Below are positions 1 to 8,355 of a stretch of 64,000 nt of DNA, piece after piece. The stretch covers positions 124,001 to 188,000 of the forward strand of contig SFGY01000007.1 in the NCBI GenBank assembly GCA_004556455.1. The letters are read 5' to 3'. The notes below the pieces were generated by a model, which had not been told where the DNA came from, ran no database searches, and saw nothing but the letters and a program-made list of their open reading frames with translations. How positions within the stretch are numbered: position 1 is the first letter of the stretch; every line of letters starts with the position of its first letter. A program made the translations under genes and the position numbers. Origin of the DNA: Clostridiales bacterium. GTDB taxonomy: Bacteria > Bacillota > Clostridia > Saccharofermentanales > DTU023.

Positions 1-1149
1 TTTAACCTTTGCCAGCAGCTCTGTTATAAGACCTTTATCTTCAACTGGCGGAAGACCTAAGCGTTCATTTACAAGTGCTACGTTGGCAGAACCACTCTTT
101 TTCCCAATGTAAATGTGCGGAGCAGGTTGACCAGTGAAAGAATAATGGTAGGGCATCATAATGAGTGGATTAACATCTCTCGATTTTGCCCAATAACCTG
201 TCGGGAGACCAGTCTCCCAACCAAAGAGTCGATGACCAACAATTGCTTTTGTAGGTGGAACGGGTTTACCGGAACGTTGTGCAACATCCTGAGAGAGCGT
301 CAGGAGCTGATCGTATTTAATGCCAAGGTCTTGCCCATAGAGGCACCGGAGACTCATGACGAGAGGTTCGAGCGGACAGCTACCCGCCCGTTCACCAATT
401 CCATTGACCGTAACGTGAGCACAGAATGCACCAGCTTTCAAAGCAGCAATCGTTGTTGGAATCGAGAGGCCAAAATCTTCATGAAAGTGAGCCTCTATAG
501 GAATATTGAAGCGAGAAATCAGCTGTTTGGTCATTAATTCAGCTCCTTCAGGAGAGAAGGCACCAAAGGTGTCTACAAGAACAATACTATCAAGATGTCC
601 ATTGGACTTAAGTATGCCGCTGATCAGAGCTGAGAGGAATTCGATATTGGAACGAGACGCATCTGAGGGGAAGAAACTGACGATCATACCCTGTTCATGA
701 GCATGTCTTGTCGCTTCAGCAGCAGCTTTAACAGCTTTTTCCATTCCCCAACGCATGCCTCCCTGCAACATTTGTTCACTGCCGGGAACCTCAATAATGA
801 CACCATCAACGCCGCACTCTTTCGCTGCATCAATATCACTAATAACACCACGTACAAAGCAAAATATTTTAGCCTTCAAACCCAGATTGCAGATAGCTTT
901 TATCGCCTCAGCATCCTCAGGAGAAGTAAGAGGACAACCAGCTTCGATACGTGTTACACCGATTGCATCGAGTTTTTTGGCAATTTCAATTTTGTCCTCT
1001 TTAGTAAAGATAATGCCCGGTTCCTGTTCACCATCCCTTAGAGTTGTATCAAGAATTTCGATTTGCTGAGGGAAATGATACGACTTCGTAACTTCAGGAT
1101 CATAATTAGCAGGACTAACCCACCACTTTCCTTGTTCTTTAAAGCTCAT
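1..1149 (-). CDS. DRE-TIM metallolyase (HMGL/isopropylmalate synthase-like), partial
   Basis: The gene runs off the left edge, so 383 codons from the N-terminus are visible and no stop is seen. The start ATG at 1149 has GGAGGT just upstream. Residues 34-42 read DTTLRDGEQ, the hallmark of the DRE-TIM metallolyase family. A metal-binding H221-x-H223 lies in HFHEDFG and NGIGERAG sits at 249-256, as in homocitrate, isopropylmalate and Re-citrate synthases. Members condense an acyl-CoA with a 2-oxoacid or run retro-aldol/Claisen cleavages with a divalent metal. The substrate cannot be read from the sequence. It is divergent from an aminotransferase and a CoA-ligase fusion, which suggests 2-oxoacid chemistry linked to amino-acid metabolism (inference). 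Family assignment is firm; the specific reaction is open. Confidence 0.85.
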   Translation of the reverse strand, partial: MSFKEQGKWWVSPANYDPEVTKSYHFPQQIEILDTTLRDGEQEPGIIFTKEDKIEIAKKLDAIGVTRIEAGCPLTSPEDAEAIKAICNLGLKAKIFCFVRGVISDIDAAKECGVDGVIIEVPGSEQMLQGGMRWGMEKAVKAAAEATRHAHEQGMIVSFFPSDASRSNIEFLSALISGILKSNGHLDSIVLVDTFGAFSPEGAELMTKQLISRFNIPIEAHFHEDFGLSIPTTIAALKAGAFCAHVTVNGIGERAGSCPLEPLVMSLRCLYGQDLGIKYDQLLTLSQDVAQRSGKPVPPTKAIVGHRLFGWETGLPTGYWAKSRDVNPLIMMPYHYSFTGQPAPHIYIGKKSGSANVALVNERLGLPPVEDKGLITELLAKVK

Positions 1150-1251
1150 GCTGGTGACCTCCATTTTATGCATTATGCAAATTAATATGCCTGATTTCAG
1201 ATTTATATTTTTATCAACATATAGATCTGCATCAGGAAAGTTCTTAGAATT

Positions 1252-1280
1252 AATATATTTCTATTTTAATTACTTGTCAA
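1252..1280 (-). promoter_or_regulatory. Sigma-A-type promoter of the metallolyase gene
   Basis: On the minus strand there is TTGACA (1280-1275), a 17-nt spacer and TATATT (1257-1252), about 100 nt upstream of the metallolyase start. The -35 match is perfect and the -10 is close to consensus. Confidence 0.6.
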
Positions 1281-1384
1281 CATACTTTACAACTTTATGA
1301 AATTAAAAGGGTGGATAAGAAGAGTTCAAAAATTTAAGTTCACCTATGATAAATAATCTTTACATTTTCATTGTGCACAGCATT

Positions 1385-1674
1385 GTCAAAACATTTTCAA
1401 AGTTTTGATTTTCCGGTTTTTTTAATTGACACCACCATCTTTAAGAATAATGTCATAATTAATAATGATATTAGTCTTATCATTCAACAAAATTATCAGA
1501 ATTTTAAATTTACTGAAGCTATTATCAAAGGAAAGCCCTTAACAGAAGTTGGCTTTTTGAAATTTTTAAAATTAGAGTGTATCGTGATGTATTGTTTATC
1601 ATTGAGGTGTTTTGTGAAAACACTTTCTAAAAAATTCAAAATACATTTGTGATCGCCCGTTTTAAATGTTTTCA
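1385..1674. promoter_or_regulatory. Divergent spacer with three GAAAACAYTT-like motifs
   Basis: The 627-bp AT-rich spacer (1150-1776) separates the metallolyase from the aminotransferase. Between the two promoters it holds GTCAAAACATTTTC (1385-1398), GTGAAAACACTTTC (1614-1627) and, on the minus strand, TGAAAACATTT (1674-1664). These could be operators for the nearby MerR/XRE/cupin regulator. A 93-codon frame at 1371-1652 has no ribosome site or recognisable composition, and I do not call it a gene. Confidence 0.3.
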
Positions 1675-1710
1675 AAAAATAAAATAAATTTTAAAAGCTT
1701 ATAAAAGTAA

Positions 1711-1739
1711 TTGACAATGTAAATAAGCAATCTTATACT
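1711..1739 (+). promoter_or_regulatory. Sigma-A-type promoter of the aminotransferase
   Basis: TTGACA (1711-1716), a 17-nt spacer and TATACT (1734-1739) lie 37 nt before the aminotransferase start. AGGAG follows at 1763-1767. Confidence 0.7.
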
Positions 1740-1776
1740 GAAATAAAATTTTAATGAACGAGAGGAGCTCATACTT

Positions 1777-2976
1777 ATGCAATATGCATTTTCAAATCGT
1801 ATACAAAATGTCAAACCGTCCGCCATCCGTGAAATTCTGAAGCTTGTTGCCAAAAATCCGAGTATTATTTCATTTTCAACAGGTAGTCCTTCGAATGAGG
1901 CTATTCCTGTAGAAGAAATTCATGAAATCGCTGAAAATATCTTTGCAACGAGAGCAATAGAATCTTTACAGTATAGTATGACAGAGGGTTATCCTTCTTT
2001 GCGTGAAACAACCAAATCTAGATTGAAAAACACCTTCGGCATAGGTAGAGATTTTGATGAAGTTATCATTACCACTGGAGGACAACAAGGCCTGGAAATG
2101 ACGCCAAAGGTTCTCTGTAATGAAGGCGATATTGCCATAGTAGAAAGCCCCTCTTTTGTAAGTGGTATTAACGCAATAAAATCTAATGGTGCCCATTTAA
2201 TTGGCATAGAAATGGACGATGAAGGCATCAAGCTCGATAAATTAACGGAAGTGATAGAAAATAGCGATCGTGTTAAACTCCTCTATCTTATCCCCAGCTT
2301 TCAAAATCCAAGTGGGAAAACAATGAGTCTGGCTCGCAGGAAAGCCGTCTATGACCTTTGTGCCAAACACCATATCATTATTCTGGAAGATAATCCTTAT
2401 GGGGAATTACGTTTCAAAGGTGAAGACGTGCCTACCATAAAATCTATGGATGATGCAGGTATTGTTGTTTACAATGGCTCGTATTCCAAAATTATTTCCG
2501 CAGGTATGCGCATTGGCTTTATTTGTGCACCTCAGGAGATCATGCAAAAACTAATCATCGCCAAACAGGTTGGTGACTGTCACACCAATATTTTCTTCCA
2601 GATGGTTGTTGACCAGTTCTTCAGAAATTACGATATTGATAAGCATATTCGAAAACTCTGTGAAATTTACAGAGATCGTTGTGACTACATGCTGGACTTG
2701 ATGGATAAACATTTTGATAAGCGAGTAACCTACACTCGTCCAGAAGGTGGCCTTTTTATATGGTGTTCCCTCCCAGAAGGTTATGATTCGATGGAACTTG
2801 CCCAAATAAGTACTAAGAACGGGGTTGCTTTTGTTCCTGGATGTTCCTTTATGGTTGACGACCAAGCTCCTTGTGCATCCTTCCGGGTTAATTACTCCAC
2901 ACCAAGCAAAGAGTCAATAGCCAAAGGCATTCCTTTGTTAGCAGCATCTATTGAAGAATATCTGGCTAAGAAATAA
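1777..2976 (+). CDS. PLP-dependent class I/II aminotransferase
   Basis: The 399-residue protein is a fold-type I aminotransferase of the group that includes 2-aminoadipate aminotransferase (LysN) and the catalytic domain of MocR regulators. It has no N-terminal GntR domain. The PLP lysine is K238 in SYSKIISAGMRIG. The cofactor-site aspartate/tyrosine region reads ILEDNPYGELRF, and a C-terminal substrate arginine lies in CASFRVNYS. AGGAG 9 nt upstream fixes the start. It probably moves the amino group of a 2-amino acid to 2-oxoglutarate or the reverse. It is followed 99 nt later by the formyltransferase/CoA-ligase fusion in the same direction and is likely cotranscribed. LysN-type activity would fit the homocitrate-synthase-like neighbour, but branched-chain or aromatic substrates are equally possible. 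Confidence 0.85.
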   Translation: MQYAFSNRIQNVKPSAIREILKLVAKNPSIISFSTGSPSNEAIPVEEIHEIAENIFATRAIESLQYSMTEGYPSLRETTKSRLKNTFGIGRDFDEVIITTGGQQGLEMTPKVLCNEGDIAIVESPSFVSGINAIKSNGAHLIGIEMDDEGIKLDKLTEVIENSDRVKLLYLIPSFQNPSGKTMSLARRKAVYDLCAKHHIIILEDNPYGELRFKGEDVPTIKSMDDAGIVVYNGSYSKIISAGMRIGFICAPQEIMQKLIIAKQVGDCHTNIFFQMVVDQFFRNYDIDKHIRKLCEIYRDRCDYMLDLMDKHFDKRVTYTRPEGGLFIWCSLPEGYDSMELAQISTKNGVAFVPGCSFMVDDQAPCASFRVNYSTPSKESIAKGIPLLAASIEEYLAKK

Positions 2977-3075
2977 AGCTTTTAAACTTACAGATCGTTT
3001 AGCTTTCTGCTTGTGTCAGTGTAGCTAGAAAAATGTAAAACAATACACTCCATCCAACATATGAGGTTACCTACT

Positions 3076-5919
3076 ATGCAATATAGACCACTTATCAAAC
3101 CTGCAGGTCAAAAATTACGTATCATTGGCTTTTGTTCCGGTTCTGGGAAAACACTCTGGAAAACTCTTGAAGTCCAGAAAGAAATGGAAAAAACTACAGA
3201 AGGATGTCCCTTTGAAATTGTTGCCTGTTTTGTTGATAGCGTTGATGCTGGTGCAATTGACTCCGCAACACAGTTTGGGATTCCTTTTGAGGTTCTGGAT
3301 ATCCGGGCATATTATAAAGAGCGAAATCAACCATTAAAAAACAGAGAATTGCGCAAGCAATACGATGCAGACGTCTTAAAGAAAATAAAAAAATATCATG
3401 CCGATCTGGTGATGCTTGCGGGTTATGTTTGGGCTATCACTGATAACATTGTTGAAACATATATGGTTGTTAATGTCCATCCAGGAGACCTTTCATTGAA
3501 AAGCCCTGAAGGCAAACGCCTCCTGGCAGGATCTAATGGGATTAAAGCGGCCTTCAGAAACAACTTGCCAGAACTCCGTGCAAGTTCACATCTTGCTACC
3601 AAAGAGATCGATGGTGGACCGTTACTCATTCGTTCTCCAAAAGTTCCTGTTGATTACACACTGCACCAGGATGAGGATGAGCGTTTTCGTTACTATCTTA
3701 AAATGGTCAATCAACAGAGCCGTCTCGTCGGAGCACGGACCATTCTGGAAATTGCTTTAGGCAACTTTACTCTTGATCAGAACAATCATCTATACTACAA
3801 AGGTGAACCGATCCCTGATGGTCTTACTATTGATAATTGGGATGAAAATATTCCCACTTATAAGCGCGATATTGAAAAACTGATTGCACCTCGTTCAGTT
3901 GCTGTCATTGGTGCTTCGGTTCGGCCTAATATTGGACATGCAGTTGTACGCAATATCATTAAACAGGGCTTTACAGGATCTATTTATGCTATCAATTTCC
4001 ATGGAGACGACGTGTTACAGGCAAAAGGATATAAGTCGGTCAAAGATATTCCAGGGGAACTTGATTTAGCAGTGATATGTGTACCCTCTGTTGCAGTACT
4101 TGATGTGGTAAAAGACTGTGGTGAAAAAGGAGTAAAGGGCTTAATTTGTGTAAGTGCGGGGTTCCGAGAAGTTGGTGGTGACGGCATTGATCGGGAGAAG
4201 GAATTGCTTGAATTAGTCAACCGCTATAATATGCGTCTTGTGGGTCCGAACTGCATGGGTGTTGCTAACACTGCAAAAAATGTAAACTTTGGAGCAACAA
4301 TTCTTTCTGTAACACCTCCGAATGGAGATGTTGCTTTCCTTTCCCAGTCCGGTGCTCTTTGTGCCAGCTTCATCGATTTTGCAGAGAAACTAAAAATCGG
4401 ATTCTCTGTGATTGTTTCTCTCGGGAACATGGCAGATACGAAGCCCAGCGACTTCCTGGCTTTATTGGAAAAGGACGAAAATACAAAAGTTATCTGCATG
4501 TACTTAGAAACTTTGGCACATCCAGTAGAATTTGAGCGAGCTATGTCCCGGGTTACAAAACCAGTTGTCGTTGTTAAATCTGGCCGAACCACCAAGGGTG
4601 CAGCAGCTGCAGGTTCACATACTGGTAGTCTCTCCGGAAGTGATGAAGTTGCAGATGCTTTTCTGAGAAAATGCGGTGCAATCCGGGTTGATACATTGGA
4701 AGATGCCTTTTATTTATCTTCAGCGCTCTCTAAAATGCCACGAATAAAAGGCAACAATATTGGCATTATCTCTAATGCCGGTGGCCTTGGTACTTTAACG
4801 ACAGATACACTCAGTAATTATGGGTTTGCACTTCCTGATCTGAATAACGAAGATCGTGTACAACTTGCGAAAAAACTTCTGGCCGAAGCCTCAACACACA
4901 ATCCTCTAGACCTCGTTGCCACTGCTCCACCGGAACAATACGGTATAGCCGCCAAGGCAATGAAAGATAGTGAAAAATATGATGCGCTGGTCTTTGAATG
5001 CATACCCCCGGCCACGGTTGACACACAGGAGGTCGCAAAAGCACTTATTGCGCAAAAAGATGAAGACTTTCCCATCTTTGCATGTTTTCTCGGGCCCAAA
5101 ATGGGATCTGCAGGAACGATGGAACTCATGAATGCTGGTATACCCTGTTTTGATTTCCCTGATGAAATGGTCCGAGTTATGAACTACATGCGCGTCGCCA
5201 ATGGTAATGAATGCACCCATATTTACGAAAATGTTTCAAAAGAAAACCAGCGAAAAGTTAACACCATTATCGAACGATGCAAACACGGGGGCTATTTGAC
5301 CCCAGAAGATTGTTATCAAATACTGGATCACTATGGAATAAGTGTAGCAAAAACGCAGTTTTTTCCACTTAAAAGCAATTTTTCTGAAATAAAACTTGGT
5401 TTCCCTATCGTGGCAAAAATAGATCATCCTGACATTGTGCATAAATCGGATGTTGGGGGTGTTCAACTTGGAATAAAATCACAAGAAGAATTGCTTACTC
5501 TCAAAAAAGAATGGCGAGAAAAATTCCCAGGTATGTGCGGGATTCTTTGTCAAGAACAAATTGAAGGAGATTTTGAATTCATCCTTGGATCCAGCTGCGA
5601 CCCTGTCCTTGGCCATAGTATACTCTTTGGGTTGGGGGGAACCTTAGTGGAGGTGATCAAAGACTATGCAATCGGGCACGTTCCTTTGGGAGTACAAGAT
5701 CCGGAAAACATGCTCTCACAGTTGAAGTGTAAAGTCCTCTTTGATGGTTTTCGAGGGCATGATAAAATTGATAAAACAGAAATAAAGGATTTGCTAATGG
5801 CAGTCAATCAAATGATCATTCAACATCCTGAAATCAGTGAATTTGATATAAACCCACTTATCTTTGACAAGTATCGCAAAAAGCTTATGGCTGTTGATAC
5901 ACGTATCAAGCTCATCTAA
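3076..5919 (+). CDS. Formyltransferase - ADP-forming acyl-CoA synthetase fusion
   Basis: The start is ATG 3076, with GAGGT at 3062-3066; the in-frame ATG at 3061 overlaps that ribosome site. The 947-residue protein has two parts. Residues ~1-260 form a formyl-transferase domain with the catalytic triad in place: N133-x-H135 (VNVHPGD) and D179 in KEIDGGPLL, as in PurN/Fmt enzymes that use 10-formyl-tetrahydrofolate. From ~280 comes a complete ADP-forming acyl-CoA synthetase: CoA-binding Rossmann domain (SVAVIGAS), succinyl-CoA-ligase-like domains with GPNCMG and LSQSGAL, the phospho-histidine H515 in GSHTGSLSG, and a C-terminal ATP-grasp domain (VAKIDHPDIVHKSDVGGV). These synthetases interconvert acyl-CoA + ADP + Pi with acid + ATP + CoA. 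The fusion suggests a formyl-group or formyl-CoA reaction tied to substrate-level phosphorylation (inference). No catalytic residue looks lost. Confidence 0.85.
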   Translation: MQYRPLIKPAGQKLRIIGFCSGSGKTLWKTLEVQKEMEKTTEGCPFEIVACFVDSVDAGAIDSATQFGIPFEVLDIRAYYKERNQPLKNRELRKQYDADVLKKIKKYHADLVMLAGYVWAITDNIVETYMVVNVHPGDLSLKSPEGKRLLAGSNGIKAAFRNNLPELRASSHLATKEIDGGPLLIRSPKVPVDYTLHQDEDERFRYYLKMVNQQSRLVGARTILEIALGNFTLDQNNHLYYKGEPIPDGLTIDNWDENIPTYKRDIEKLIAPRSVAVIGASVRPNIGHAVVRNIIKQGFTGSIYAINFHGDDVLQAKGYKSVKDIPGELDLAVICVPSVAVLDVVKDCGEKGVKGLICVSAGFREVGGDGIDREKELLELVNRYNMRLVGPNCMGVANTAKNVNFGATILSVTPPNGDVAFLSQSGALCASFIDFAEKLKIGFSVIVSLGNMADTKPSDFLALLEKDENTKVICMYLETLAHPVEFERAMSRVTKPVVVVKSGRTTKGAAAAGSHTGSLSGSDEVADAFLRKCGAIRVDTLEDAFYLSSALSKMPRIKGNNIGIISNAGGLGTLTTDTLSNYGFALPDLNNEDRVQLAKKLLAEASTHNPLDLVATAPPEQYGIAAKAMKDSEKYDALVFECIPPATVDTQEVAKALIAQKDEDFPIFACFLGPKMGSAGTMELMNAGIPCFDFPDEMVRVMNYMRVANGNECTHIYENVSKENQRKVNTIIERCKHGGYLTPEDCYQILDHYGISVAKTQFFPLKSNFSEIKLGFPIVAKIDHPDIVHKSDVGGVQLGIKSQEELLTLKKEWREKFPGMCGILCQEQIEGDFEFILGSSCDPVLGHSILFGLGGTLVEVIKDYAIGHVPLGVQDPENMLSQLKCKVLFDGFRGHDKIDKTEIKDLLMAVNQMIIQHPEISEFDINPLIFDKYRKKLMAVDTRIKLI

Positions 5920-5956
5920 TTCTAGTTGTTTATAGTCTTTTTTGTTCTACATGATA

Positions 5957-5988
5957 AATGGGAGTGGAAACTTTTTTCCACTCCCATT
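5957..5988. terminator. Bidirectional terminator hairpin
   Basis: A 14-bp perfect stem (AATGGGAGTGGAAA at 5957-5970, its complement at 5975-5988) with a 4-nt loop lies between the convergent fusion gene and the regulator gene. Confidence 0.75.
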
Positions 5989-5994
5989 CTTAAA

Positions 5995-6825
5995 TCACAT
6001 CGTGACTACACAGTGGATCCATAATAATTGTGCTGGTTTGTTTGAGATGTTTTTCCAACAATGCTTGTCAAGGCCGGAATAATAGAAACTATCACCGGGA
6101 TTGACAATGTAGGGCCTATCATCGTTTAAATGGATTTCCAATTTACCTGAAAGAAGATAGATAAATTCCTGACCATTATGTTTATGTGGTATTGTGTTTC
6201 CACAGCCAGGTTGTACCGTACATAAAACCGGATACATGGAATGCTCGCGCATAGAAACCAGTGAAAGCATCTCAATTCCGGGATCATTCTTTAACTGGAA
6301 CAGCTCCCCCTCATTTTTGCGAACAAGATGTTTGTCTTGAGAAGAAGTATTTAAGAAGGACAAAGGGTTTTCATTGTAAAAATGTGCAAGGTCATTAATT
6401 TGATCCAAAGAGATATTTCCACCATTTTCAAACTTACACAACTGTGAAGTAGAGATTCCTACTGCTTCACTTACCTGTTTTAGGGTATAACCTTGTCTTT
6501 TCCTGATCTCTTTCCATTTATTACTAATGAGTTTTTTCGAAAAACTCTGCTCGTTTTGATGCTCAAGATAATGAACCAGGCTGGAACTGCTGTTGTTGGG
6601 GAGTAACATCTTGATAGCCTGGACTCCCATTTTTTTGTCGATCGAATATTCTTTTATTTTTTTTAGTGTATTGATATCATCAAGCGAAAAACGCCTATAA
6701 TTATTTGAAGAGCGTTTTGCCTCAATAAGGCCATACTTTTCCCAATTTCTTATTGTTGCAGGGACTACGCCGATCATCTTTGCAACTTGATTGATAGAAA
6801 AATTAATATTGTCATCATGAGTCAT
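5995..6825 (-). CDS. Three-domain regulator: MerR HTH, XRE HTH, cupin
   Basis: The 276-residue protein carries an N-terminal MerR-type winged helix (~7-75, FSINQVAKMIGVVPATIRNW then YRRFSLDDIN). Next is an XRE/Cro helix-turn-helix (~105-160, YTLKQVSEAVGISTSQLCKF), then a C-terminal cupin barrel (~190-270, with PHKHNGQEFIYLLSG and NPGDSFYYSGLDKHCW). XRE-cupin regulators commonly sense small molecules in amino-acid and polyamine catabolism. Adding a MerR head gives two DNA-binding units in one chain. It converges on the fusion gene, so it is the natural candidate regulator of the metallolyase/aminotransferase/fusion set (inference). AGGT lies 8 nt before the start. An inverted repeat upstream may be its autoregulatory site. 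Confidence 0.85.
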   Translation of the reverse strand: MTHDDNINFSINQVAKMIGVVPATIRNWEKYGLIEAKRSSNNYRRFSLDDINTLKKIKEYSIDKKMGVQAIKMLLPNNSSSSLVHYLEHQNEQSFSKKLISNKWKEIRKRQGYTLKQVSEAVGISTSQLCKFENGGNISLDQINDLAHFYNENPLSFLNTSSQDKHLVRKNEGELFQLKNDPGIEMLSLVSMREHSMYPVLCTVQPGCGNTIPHKHNGQEFIYLLSGKLEIHLNDDRPYIVNPGDSFYYSGLDKHCWKNISNKPAQLLWIHCVVTM

Positions 6826-6874
6826 ATTGTTACCTACAAGTTCTGCATCAAATTAAATTAACCCACTCTGCACG

Positions 6875-6906
6875 TTGCAATAAAGAAAAACAATAGATTA
6901 TTGCAA
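6875..6906. promoter_or_regulatory. Inverted repeat upstream of the regulator gene
   Basis: TTGCAATAA (6875-6883) and TTATTGCAA (6898-6906) form perfect 9-nt arms 14 nt apart, about 50-80 nt upstream of the regulator start. It is a candidate operator for autoregulation. The rest of the 341-bp spacer 6826-7166 shows only the terminator listed next. Confidence 0.4.
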
Positions 6907-7105
6907 AAGAAAAAGACAGCGCCCAAACATTTGAAAGGACAGCAACCAGATTCTTTAGGTTTTGGTTATAAAAACAAATTAAATTATATCAAGAACTTTT
7001 TATATCAACAATGTAAGCACACAACCCTTTCACTGTGTGTAAAAGAGTTCAGGCTTTGTAGCTTTTCTTTCTAGAAGATTGGCAACTGTTCTCGCTCACT
7101 CTTCT

Positions 7106-7140
7106 ATAAAAAGAGGTTAGCCAACATTGGCTAACCCCTT
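7106..7140 (-). terminator. Terminator of the nucleosidase gene
   Basis: On the minus strand GGTTAGCCAA and TTGGCTAACC form a 10-bp stem with a 2-nt loop, followed by a T-rich run. It lies 30 nt past the nucleosidase stop. Confidence 0.75.
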
Positions 7141-7166
7141 CTTATCTTTAAATCGGGATATTATTT

Positions 7167-8030
7167 TTAGCCAACTGTTTCCGTCGTGCTTACGCTGTTT
7201 TTATCTTTCGATGAAGTCTGGGCTTCGCTCAGTTTTGCAAGCATATCCATAACAACTGAAGCAGATGTTTTCGATGCTTCTTCATAGTTAAAGTCATAGG
7301 CGTCATGTGCGAGTCCATCTGCTTTGTCGGACATGCAGCGAATGATCGCACAAGGCACGTCGAATTGGTCGGCTACACGAGCTACAGCAGCACCTTCCAT
7401 CTCACAGGCCAGAGCTTTAAACTTCTTTTGAAGTTCGGCAACATAACTCTCATTGGCAATAAATTGATCCCCAGTTGCGATGATCCCCTGATGAACTTTG
7501 TCAGCGCCAAGAATGCTGCAGGCAGAATCATAGGCAAGTTTGGAAAGCGCCTCGTCTACAGGAATGAGACCGCTATCTTCATCTGCAGCGGCTTTTCCGC
7601 TCCAGACAAATCCATCATTGCTATTCGTACCGTAGTCATGCTGCACGAGTGCTGTGCCAATCACCATATCCATCACTTTGACATCGTCACCAACCCCACC
7701 GGCAATACCAGTAAAAACAAGTCCACTGACCTCGTATTTATTGATTAATGTCGCTGTACAGGATGCAGCAAGGACCTTGCCAACGCCGGATTTTACTAAA
7801 ACCACATCTTCACCCTGCAATTTACCGAGATAAAAGGTCATGCCTCCGATGCTCTCTTCTTTCTCGATATCCGCAGCTTTTATAAGGGTCTCGAGTTCAA
7901 CACTCATCGCGCTGATAATGCCCAGGCGTGTACTCTTTTCTTCTTTTGCAAAGATACTCGTTACACTCATTGACAGGATGAGCGCCATAAGCACAAGTAG
8001 CCACAGAGTTTTCTTAAATAATTTTTTCAT
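7167..8030 (-). CDS. Exported 5'-methylthioadenosine/S-adenosylhomocysteine nucleosidase
   Basis: The 287-residue protein has a signal peptide (MKKLFKKTLWLLVLMALILS, probable cleavage after SIFA near residue 28) followed by a complete PNP/UDP-family nucleosidase domain. The first residues after the leader (LGIISAMSVELETL) match the MtnN/Pfs start. FTGIAGGVGDDV, ACEMEGAAVA and CMSDKAD are the substrate-site segments with the catalytic Glu and Asp. Family members hydrolyse MTA or SAH to adenine and a thioribose or ribosylhomocysteine, normally in the cytosol. An exported copy would act on extracellular nucleosides, for salvage or for quenching (inference). A Ser/Thr/Lys-rich tail of ~20 residues follows the domain. 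AGGAGG precedes the start. The gene stands alone. Confidence 0.85.
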   Translation of the reverse strand: MKKLFKKTLWLLVLMALILSMSVTSIFAKEEKSTRLGIISAMSVELETLIKAADIEKEESIGGMTFYLGKLQGEDVVLVKSGVGKVLAASCTATLINKYEVSGLVFTGIAGGVGDDVKVMDMVIGTALVQHDYGTNSNDGFVWSGKAAADEDSGLIPVDEALSKLAYDSACSILGADKVHQGIIATGDQFIANESYVAELQKKFKALACEMEGAAVARVADQFDVPCAIIRCMSDKADGLAHDAYDFNYEEASKTSASVVMDMLAKLSEAQTSSKDKNSVSTTETVG

Positions 8031-8135
8031 GCGAACTCCTCCTCTTGTATACCAGTGGTTAAAACCACTTGTTTAATAATTTAGCATTCTTTTTTTGACT
8101 TTTGAAGGTAACATTATTGCATATCAACATCTAGT

Positions 8136-8235
8136 GTTTCTGTTTTTAATTAGCTAGATTTTATATTTTCGTAAAATGCCTGAATATCAGGTATTTTACG
8201 AAATCTTAGTGCCCATTCATTTAGAGATCGCTATA
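8136..8235 (+). mobile_element. 100-bp mini-element, copy 1, with 5-bp target duplication
   Basis: This 100-bp sequence is flanked by CTAGT at 8131-8135 and 8236-8240. A near-identical 100-bp copy (7 differences, no gap) lies at 13611-13710, flanked by GTAGT. The core (8167-8203) is a palindrome with 17-nt arms and one G-U pair. I see no terminal inverted repeats and no coding capacity. The separate target duplications show that each copy arrived independently. Confidence 0.75.
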
Positions 8236-8355
8236 CTAGTGAACTTATGTGGCTTTGAACCGGGCTGGAAGGATTGAAAATAAACGAGCCGACCCACTCC
8301 AGTTGACGCTATCATCCCGTCTAAAATGGAATCGGATTCCATAATCGTCGGATCT

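Noticed and set aside
1371..1652. A 93-codon protein gene in the divergent spacer
   Set aside because: No ribosome site, AT-driven composition, and it overlaps likely regulatory DNA.
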